From: Verrucomicrobiales bacterium
GTDB taxonomy: Bacteria; Verrucomicrobiota; Verrucomicrobiia; Limisphaerales; F1-80-MAGS106
DNA length: 46,110 nucleotides
Assembly: GCA_005805305.1 (NCBI GenBank)
Contig: SYMW01000117.1
Coordinates: forward strand, 1-46,110
Reading direction: 5' to 3'
In this document: positions 34,263 through 43,800 of the stretch, piece by piece
Layout: each line of letters begins with the position of its first letter
How positions within the stretch are numbered: the stretch's first letter is position 1
Made by a program: the position numbers and the translations under genes
The notes under the pieces: model-generated
Database searches by the model: none
The model's input: only the letters and a program-made list of their open reading frames with translations
What the model was told of the DNA's origin: nothing

Positions 34263-34835
34263 TCAGTTCGAGATCAACGGCACGATCCCGGGCGCCGACA
34301 CGACTTCCGCCCCATTTTCTGAGAAATGTTTCGCGACAATCGTGACGCGGTTCTGGGAGGGTTTGTTTTCGCCCCATGCCAAAGCGAACCGGTATCCCGT
34401 GCCGATGGAGGTTTGTTGCGTGAGGGCTCGAAGCTGCTTGGGCTCGAAAACCCACGTCTGCAAGGGTTTCACCGCCGCCATTTCCTCGGGCTTCACGCTT
34501 CCATCATACATGAGCACTTCCAACCTGCCGCTCCTGATGGGCGTCGCTGCAGCCAGGTTCCGGGAACTGGCGTAGATTCGCGCCCCGAACCCATCCGGAC
34601 CGGGCTTTCCATCCATTTCCAAGGCGATCGCCGTAACCAGCAAATGCAACCGGTCGACGGCCGCGGAGGACCGGGAGCTGTCGAGACCGCTTGAGGCCCC
34701 TGTTGAAGAGCATCCGGCCGCGCTCAAGGCGGCTAACGTTCCCGCGAGGGCAGCTTCCGTTCCGCGTTTCCCGGTGGCTCGGATGGCGCGAGTGACCGTC
34801 AGGCTCCACCAGCGGTGGCAAAGAAAACTTTTCAC
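34263..34835 (-). CDS. Conserved PVC-type lipoprotein, possible secretin partner
   Basis: A 190-residue predicted lipoprotein, GTG start. A basic N-terminus and a hydrophobic stretch end in the lipobox-like SAAGC (Cys42). The mature part has HLLVTAIALEMDGKPGPDGF, GRLEVLMYDGSVKP, LQTWVFEPKQL and IGTGYRFALAWG, a pattern I have seen in hypothetical proteins of Planctomycetes and Verrucomicrobia, where a short beta-sandwich seems likely; no function is known to me. The start is 4 bases after the stop of the giant secretin gene, with no clear Shine-Dalgarno sequence, so it is probably translated by coupling. A pilotin-like or channel-associated role is an inference from position and lipidation only. 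Confidence 0.72.
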   Translation of the reverse strand: MKSFLCHRWWSLTVTRAIRATGKRGTEAALAGTLAALSAAGCSSTGASSGLDSSRSSAAVDRLHLLVTAIALEMDGKPGPDGFGARIYASSRNLAAATPIRSGRLEVLMYDGSVKPEEMAAVKPLQTWVFEPKQLRALTQQTSIGTGYRFALAWGENKPSQNRVTIVAKHFSENGAEVVSAPGIVPLISN

Positions 34836-34839
34836 GGTG

Positions 34840-37800
34840 TCAGATGCCTGGCCCCTTCAATTCCCTGTCCCTCTTCCGGGATCCGGCGGGCTCTTTTGAA
34901 GGAAGCGCTTTGCGCGAGTCGTCCGAAGGAAACACTGGGTCTAGAATCTGGTTCTGCGTGGCATCCCGTTTGATCTCATCCTTGATGCGTGACGAGCGCA
35001 GTTGGTCGTCGGTCACTTCTCGGGTGTTCTTCATGATGGCAATCGCCTCGGATTTTGTCAGCACCTGGGGGGTCAGGAGGATGAGCAATTCGCGGCGCTC
35101 CTTTTTGACGCGGCTCGTTCGGAACAAATAGCCCAATCCGGGAATGTCCCCGAGCCACGGAACCTTGCGGACACGGGTGTCATCGGTGGTTCCTATGAGG
35201 CCGCCGATCAAGATGGATTGCCCGCTTTGCACGCTCACGGTCGTGCTCGCGATCCGCTGGTTCAAAATCGGCACCTCGGCGTTGCGGTTGATCTGGACGG
35301 TCGAACTGCTGATGGTGCTGTTGGTCGTGCCCACCTCCATTTTGACGAAGCCGTCGGGCGCGATTCGTGGGGTCACTTTGAGGTTCACTCCCACGTTTTC
35401 GTAACGGAATGAATTGATGGTGTCGCCTTGAGGCGTGACGCGGCTGTCGGTGATCAGGGGAATTGTCTGGCCCACGTTGATCAGTGCGGGCTTGTTGTCC
35501 GCGGTCACGATCTGCGGACGGCTCAGGACCTCGAGACGGCCCTTTTCCTCAAGCGCGCGAAAGAGAAAACTGTAATCCCCTCCCGTGACTGCCGACGAGA
35601 ATCCGGAGGTGATCCATTTGGAGGCGCTGATATCCACGCCTGCCGCGAACGGGGTGCCGTTGAAAGTCCACTCAAGGCCCAGATCCAAGCCGTCGTCCAG
35701 GGACACTTCGGCGATAAGCACCTGGATGAGCACCTGTGATTGGGCTTGATCCAGGTCCTCGATGAGGGTGCGAACTTGATCGAAATAACGGGGGCTGGCG
35801 GAGACGAGCAATGTGTTGCTGATGGCCTCGGGCACCACGGCGATCTCCCTTTCCAGCATCCGTTGCGCGGTTCCCACCGCTTCGGTTCCGAGCACCTGTG
35901 TCACGCGCGTACGCTCCTGGTCGAGGAACGTCCTGACGGCGGTCGCCACGTCCAAGGCTTGGGAGTTGCGGAGGCGCACCACCTCAGTTTTCCGTTCCGC
36001 CGCGGGGCTGGAATCGAGTGAATCGATGATTTGGGAAACCAACTCGACATAATCCTCTGTGCCACCGACCAACAGGCTGTTCGTGCGCGCATCGACGGAC
36101 ACGGTGAGCGCGGATTGCTCATCGGTGCCCAGCACTGCCGATGCCACTTCGGCTTCGCTGTGGGCGCCTTCCGAACCGTTCGTGAAGGGCCTCACCAATG
36201 TGTATTGCACGGACCGGACGCCCGAGGCCCCCGCGCCGGGCGTTGCCTGCATCTGGAACATGGCGGTCAACAATTCAGAAGTCTGCCGCGCGTCGGCGTT
36301 GATGAGGTTGAACACCTTGATCTTGGCTTTCCGGTGAGAGGCGTTATCGAGGCGCGTGATGATCTGCTCCAGCAAGCCCATGTAATCCACCGGAGCGGAA
36401 ACGATCAGTGAATTCTCGCGCGGCTCCGCGGTGATCAGCACCGCTTCTTTGAGGGCCGAGGTCACCAAATCCTTTCCCTTTTCGGTTCGCGTGATGAACT
36501 GAAGCACCGATTGGGCGTTCGGGCTTTGCTCGGTTAGCGGCGTGGGCTTGGTGTTCAAGGAAGTTGTCAAAATGGCCGCCAGAGATTCGGCGCGCGCATA
36601 ACGCAAGGCGAACACTTTGATCTCGCTCACACGGGCCACTTGGTCGGTGTCGAGCTTCTTCACCAACTCGCCAATGCGCCGCGCGTCCACTTCGCCGGCG
36701 CTGACGACGATGGCGTTCATGCGTTCGTCCGCGCTCACCGCGATGGGCAGCGTGGCGCCCGGCGCGCCATCGCGGTAGATGCTTTGCACGGTTGTGGCGA
36801 CGCGGCGTGCGTCCGCCTTGGCCAACGGATAAACATGCACGGACAACCCAACGTCAGTGGGATCGGTGTCCAGGCTGTTTAGCAAAGATTCAACGATGAC
36901 CATATCCTCCACCGAGGCCCCCACGAGCAACGCGTTCACCCAAGAGTCGGCGACAATCGTGATCGGATCGAGAGGTTCGCCCTTCACCTTGGGCGGGCGG
37001 TTTGCGAAGATGGGCTGCAGGCTGCTTTGAAGCTTCGTGGCGGTTGCTTTCTTGAGGGGGAACACCCGGAAGTTCAAACGTGAGAAAACGCCCTCGCCGT
37101 CCAGCTGCTGGATGACTCGCTCGGCGGTGTCAAAGGCTTCCTTGCCCCCCGTCACCACGAGCATGTTGACGCGATCATCCGCGATCACGGACACCGGGAT
37201 CAACTTTTCTCCGGCGTTGACCGCGACGGTGTCGGCGGCCTTCTTGGCTTGAAAAAACTGGGTGAGCGTCGCCGCCAGCGTGCTGGCCCGAGCGTGTTTG
37301 AGCGAATAGAGGCGCACGTCGCCCACCGCCGCGAAATCCTTGTTGTCCACGCGGCGGATCACTTCGCGGACCAGAGCCAGATTCTCCGGGCTGGCGGACA
37401 CAATCAGCGTATTGCCCCGCGTGTCGACACTCAGTGCCAGTGCGTCCCGACCAGTTCCTTTGGCGGTTGTTCCTGACGGCAGCCCGGGGCGATAAAGCCC
37501 CTGATCCACCAACGACTTGAGCAGCGTCGAGACGCGCTGGGCATCGGCGAACTGAAGCGTGAAGGTTTCAAACATACCCCCCGGAATGACCGGCTCGGCG
37601 TCGATCTTCTGCAATAGATTCTGGATCAATTCCACATTCTCTTTGTTTGCCGACACAATGAGCGCGTTGTTGAGCGGGTCGGGTTCGATCTTGATTTGCT
37701 CGGAGGGAAGGGGCGCCTGGCCTGGCAGGACTTGGGCCCTCATCCGCGCTGTGAAAAGGCTTTCAAGCATTGAAGCCACTTTGGCCGAGTCGTTGTGTTT

Positions 37801-40800
37801 GAGCGGCAGCACTGTGAGCGTCAGCGACGGGTTCTCGAGCTTCTGGTCGAGCCTTTTCACAAGGTCGTCCAGGGTTCTGTTATCCTCCATGTTGGCCGCG
37901 ACAAGCAGGCTGTTGCTGCGCGGATCCGGAAGTATGACGGGCTTGTTCCGGCCCACGTCCGGAGCGCGCGCGGCGGCGTAACGCTGTTCGAAAAGGGTCA
38001 CCAGAGTGGCTCCCACAACACGAGCGTCGGCGTGCTCGAGCGGGATGATTCGGATCTGGCCGCTCAAGGCAGGGCCGCTTTTATCGAGTTCCTTGGCGAG
38101 ACTTTCCACCAGCTCGAAACTGTCCTTGGAACCGCCGACGAGAAGGCTGTTGCTGCGGGGATCGGCCAGGATGATCACTTTCAGGCTGTCCGCGGCACCG
38201 CGGTTTGAGGAGGCTCGCTGCGTCATGCGCGCGTCCACGAGGCGCTGCATCGTGCCCGCCAACGTTCCGGCGTCCGCGTTCTCCAGGGGAATGATCCGAA
38301 TGTCCCTCAGATCGAACGGGAGCTTCTGATCCAGCCTTTGCAGAAGACCCTCCACGATGGCAAACGATTTGGCGTTGCCCGCCACGATCAGGGAACCCGT
38401 CCGGTCGTCGATGCTGACGACCGGTTTGTCCTCGTTTCGCAAGGTCGTGGATCGCGGGCCCGTGTACAAATCGCTGAGGACTTTTTGGATGGTGCTGGGA
38501 TCGGCGTGGTTCAGGGGATAGATGCGCACGGATTCCAGGCCATATGCGGCCGGAGTGTCGAGCTGGTCGATCACATCGGCGATCAGCGGCAGCGTGTCGC
38601 TTCGAGCGGCCACGATGAGGACATTGGAGAGGTCATCCGCCTGCATCACCAGCGCGGCCCGTGACTTCGCCGTGGCACTGGTCCTTGATGCCTCGGGATC
38701 CAGGACGATTCGCAAACGGGACACCTGGGCGCTCAGTCCTTCTGTTCCGGGCACGGCCGGGCCTTCCGCGAACACGGACTGCAACAGCGGAAGCAGCCGC
38801 GTCGCCGAGGCATGCTTGAGCCGGAAGAGCCTGACTTCGGTCACGAAGCGATCCACCTGTTGGTCGATGTCATCAATGACGCGCAAGGCGAGCCTGAGTG
38901 TCTCCGTTTGCCCGCTCAGAATCAGGGTGTTTGAACGGGCGTCCACGGCGATGTTGAGAGGGTTTACGAGGGCCTTGCCAGAGGGGCCCTCGGGTTCGGC
39001 GCCTGGCCCCGCGGGGCTGGTGACGAGGCGCTGGCCTTGGGAGAAAATCGTCGTGAGGGTTTGCGATACGGTGGCCGCGTCGGCGTGCTCCAATCGCACC
39101 AGCCTCACACTGACCCCCTCGGCCACGGGAACGTTATCCATCATTTTCACCACGATCGCGAGAGCTTTCAAATTATTCGGAGTGGCCGTGATCAGCAGGC
39201 GATTTCCGCCTCCCTGCCCCGCCACGGGGTCCGCCGCGATCTTGATGGGTTGAGTGAGATCCAAGAGAACCTCCTCGCCTTCGTCGTTGAAGACTTTGAG
39301 GCGCCGGACTTGCTCCTGCAGTTCGCGCGCTTCCAAGTTCGACTCACCGGGAGCCGCGGGGCGCAGCATGGCCTGCAACACGCTGGCAAGCTGAGCGGCG
39401 TTTGCCTTCTTCAGCGGCACCACCATCACTTCCGCCTCCGCGTGCGGCGAGACGGTGTCGAGGGAGCGGATCATTTTTTCCACCTGATTCAGAACCGTGT
39501 CCCGGGCCACGACGAGCAAACCGCGAGAGCGGGGGTCGATCGATACGCTGAGCGGTTCCCCGGGACGGGCCACGTTCAGTTGCGTGACCATCTGCTGCAC
39601 CAGCGGCAACACTTTGGTGGGTGGCGCGTGTGTGAGGGGCACCACCTTAAAATCGAGTTGAGCGGTCTGGCCCGCCACGTCGAGTTGCTTGATCAGCGAC
39701 TCCAGCAGCACGAAATCCGTGGGGCGTGCCCGGATAATCACGCTTCTAGCGCGCGGTTCCGCCACGACGGCGATTCGTGGCTGGGCCGATCTCAGGAAAA
39801 CCGGAGGCGGTTGTCCGCCCTGGCCGGGAGGAGCGGGAATGGGATCTTGCTTCAACAGCTCGGTCAGGGCGCGCGCCACATTCACTGGATCCGCTTCTTT
39901 CAGCGGGAACATCCGGAACTCTGATTCGTTTCCCTGCACCGAAAACGAGAGCTCGGTGATGATTCGATCGATGTTGTCCAACTCTTGGATGGGGCCCGAG
40001 AGCAGGAGGGAGTTGGCGTCCTTGTCGATGGCGATGACTACTTCGGGAGTGCCTCTGGCGGCGGGCTCTTGCAAAGTTGCCTGTGGGGCAGGCGCGGGTG
40101 GCTGGCCAGGTGGAAGCGGAGGAAGAGCCGCGGGAGCGGGCGCTGGCTGCGATCCCGGCTTTAGCTTATCCACCACACGCACCTTGGCCTGAGCCATCTG
40201 CGGGTAAATATTCTGGAGCATTCGAGCCATTTGATCCGCCGCGATGCGATCCATCGGCCGGAGCCGAACTTGTAGACTCGAGTCTTTCGCGGTGTCATCC
40301 AGCCGGGCAATCAAGTCTTGAATTTGAGCCAGATCGCCGCGACGGGCGATGATGGTGATCGAATTGTTCATTCCATCGGCCTCGATCACCGGGCGATCTT
40401 CGTCGGACCGGCTTGAAAAGACGGCTTCCACCTTGGACACCACGTCGAAAGCTTTCGCTTTGCGCAGCCAGACAAACTGAACGTCCCGATCCGAACGTTC
40501 CGGGGCTTTGTCGAGAGTCGGCAGGATCTTCTCCACCGTCTTGAAATGCGCCTCCGTCGCCGTGATGATCAGGCTGTTGCTCCGCTCATCGACCGAGATC
40601 GTGGCGGGCAGCGTCTGGACGCCTACGCGGTTGCGGTCAATGGATTCGGTGACATTTTCCAGGATCTGCCTGAGCACGCCCTGAATTTCTCGAACGTTGC
40701 CATTCTCCAGCTTGAAGATCCGGACTTCGACACCCACATCCTCGCTTTCGTGGTCCAGCTCGCGGACGATCTTCATCACTTCCTGGACGGTGTTCGTAGG

Positions 40801-43800
40801 CCCGTTGATGAGGAGGCTGTTGGCCCCTGGGACGGCGGTCACGCTGACGCGTTGGGACTTGTTGATGGGAAGGCGTGCCGCCATGGTCTTGTTCACGGCA
40901 TCCGCCAAACTCGCCGCATCCCCCTTTTTCAAATGAATCGCCTGGATGACTCCGTGGACGTCGTTGTCCGCGCGATCGAGCGTTTTGACCAGCTGCTCGA
41001 GGTTTTCCAGGGTCTGTCCAGCGGCATCGATGACCAACGTCCGGTCATCGGCGCCGGAACTCACCACGACGCGCTCCCCAGGGTCCTGACTGGCGATCTG
41101 ACGGGCATACAGTCTTGAGATCATCAGGCTGATCGACGACGCGGAATTGCGCTCCAGCAGCAAAACCCTCAACTGCCTCCCGGATCCGCCCCTTCCTTCC
41201 TCCAGTTTCGACACGATATCCTCGATCAACTTCATTTGTGGCTCCGTCGCGGTGACGATCAAACGACTTGTGGCCGCATCGCCCATGAGCAGTGGCTCCG
41301 GGCCTCCCGTCGCGGGCAGGGATTTGCTCTGGTCTTGATAAATCTGGCGGATCTTCGAGGCGGCCTCCGAGGCCATGCCCGTCTTCAACTCCAGGACGCG
41401 CATAAGACGGGGTTCCTTGGTGGCGGCCTTGTCGACCTGCTCGATGATGAGCGAGGCGGCGCGCAGATCAGCGGGCTCGCCAGACACCACCACCATCGAA
41501 TTCCTTGGATCGGTTCCCACGCTCACGCGCGGCAGGCGCCGGCCGTTCGGCTCGACCCGGACGAGCGAGGTCGACAAGAGCGAGGCCACCTGCTCGGGAT
41601 CTGCCTGTGACAAAGTGAACACCTGCGAGCCGCCGCTGCGGCCGTCGGCCTTGTCGAGCTTTTTGACGATCTCTTCGACGGCGGCCAGTTCGTTGGTGGC
41701 GCCGGTGACGATCAATCGGTTCGCGATCGAGTCGGCCAAGATGACTGGCTGGAGTGCGGGGATCACCGGGCGGGACTTGATCTGTTCTTGGTAAAGCGAT
41801 CTCACCGTTCCCGCGAGTTCCGTGGCGGACGAGGACCCTAGATCGAAGACGCGGGTTTCGGCGCCTGGCAGCGCGCTCGGCGGGCGGAGGGTCGCCACGA
41901 TGCCTTCTATTGCCTCGATGTGGTTCGTGCGAGCCGTCACGATGAATCGGCCGTTTCGCGAGTCAGATAGAATTTGCGCGTCGGCGGGATCCGAGGCGGA
42001 GCGGTCGCGCCAGCGCTCTTCGTAAAGCTGCCTGACCAACGGCAGCAGGCGCGTCACGTCCTCGGCCTGCCCAATCGCGATGATCCGGGTTTCCCGTGCG
42101 GCCTGCCCTGACCGGGCGGCCTGCAAATCCGCCAGGATCTGCTCCAGCAAAGCCAGCTGTCCTTCATTCGCGGTCAGGATGAGCTGGTTGCTCGCCGCGT
42201 CCTCCAGAATCAAGGCGTCCGCCACTCCCAATGCGGGCCGCGACTTCATTTGATCCACATAGAGCTGCCGCAACTTCGACGAAACCTCGGCGGCGCGCCC
42301 GTTTTTCAGGGAGACAAGCTTCATTCTTCTTTCGGCGCTCTCACCCAGGGAAGAATCTAACTGCTCAATGATGACCGATGCGGCCTGCAATTCTTTGGGA
42401 TCGCCCGTGGCGATCAGCGTGCGTGTATTCGCATCAACGGTGATGGAAACCCGCTTTTGAGGCCTCCCAAAGGCGTCATACCTCACCAAGGCCGAGGACA
42501 AGATTTCCATCACTTTATCCGGCTCGGCGAACTTCAACTTGAACACGCGCGCCGAAGCGCTTTGGGTGCCTACTTTGTCCAATTTCTTGATGATCTCCTC
42601 GACGGCATCCAACTCCGTCGTGTCGCCTGTCGCGATGATCCGATTCGCAGAGCTGTCGGGCATGATCAAAGTGTCCGGTGAGAGGGTTCCCAGCCGTGCC
42701 TTTGCCTGATCGAGGTACAAGGCGCGCACGGTGGTCGACAGCTCCGACGCGGTGGCGGTGGTCAAGTCGAATACGCGTGTCTCCCGGGGTCCGGCGGCCG
42801 CCCTTGGCTTTCCTGAGCCGAGTTGGTTCAAGATAGCTTCGATATGTTTGAGATGCTCCGTCTTGCCGCTCGTGATGATGCGCCCCGCCAAAGCGTCCCC
42901 CACGATTTGCGCGTCCGCGGGGTCGGTCTCTTGCTTGTCCTTCCAATGGTTCTGATAAAGCTGCTGGACGATGGGAAGCAGGCGTTGCACATCGGCTGCG
43001 GTGCCAACGTCGAAAGTGCGAGTTTCCCGCTCGGTCTTTCCGGGAGCCGAGTCGGCCAGAAGGCGGGTCACGATCTCGCCGATGCCGGGCATCTGCTCCT
43101 GGCTTGCTGAAACGATGATGCGGCCGGTGCGTCCGTCGCTGATGAACTGGGCATCCGCCGGTCCCGATTGGGTGTTGTTAGCCTGCTGATCCTTGTAGAT
43201 CTGCTGGATCAAAGGCAGGAGGCGCTGCGCGTCGGCGAGGCGGCCGGCGTCGAAAACCTTGGTTTCCCGGGGAGCGCGGTTCTCGCTTTCCAGAGTGGCG
43301 ACGATTTGGCGGATGGTGTCCGCCTGTTCGGCGGTTCCCCAAACGTTCAGACGCATTCCCGAAACATCCGCGTAGATGGTTGCCGGCTTCAGTCTCTTGC
43401 CTTTGGACTGCTCTTCGTAGACACGGCTCACCACGGGGAAAAGCGCCTTGGCATTGGCGCCCTTGAGCTCGATGGCGTGCAATTCCTTCGCGGCCTGGTC
43501 GGCGGGTTGGTCGAGCGCGGCCACGACGGTTTCGACCTGGCTCATCAGGCTTGCGGGCGCGAGCACGATCAGCCTTTTGCCGGTTGGTTCCGGGGTGATG
43601 CTCAGCAGGTTCGTCACATTGCGGCCCGAGTTCTGGGCCGCGAAAACTCGGAAGGCCAGAGCCGCCAGCGAGTCCGGCTCCGGGGTGTTCACGGGAATGA
43701 TCTTCAACTCCCGCCCCTTTTCTCGAACCTCGGCTGTGTCCGAATCGCCATCGAGGCGCTCAATGATCACCGCCGCGTCCTGGACGTCCGTTCTGCCTCC

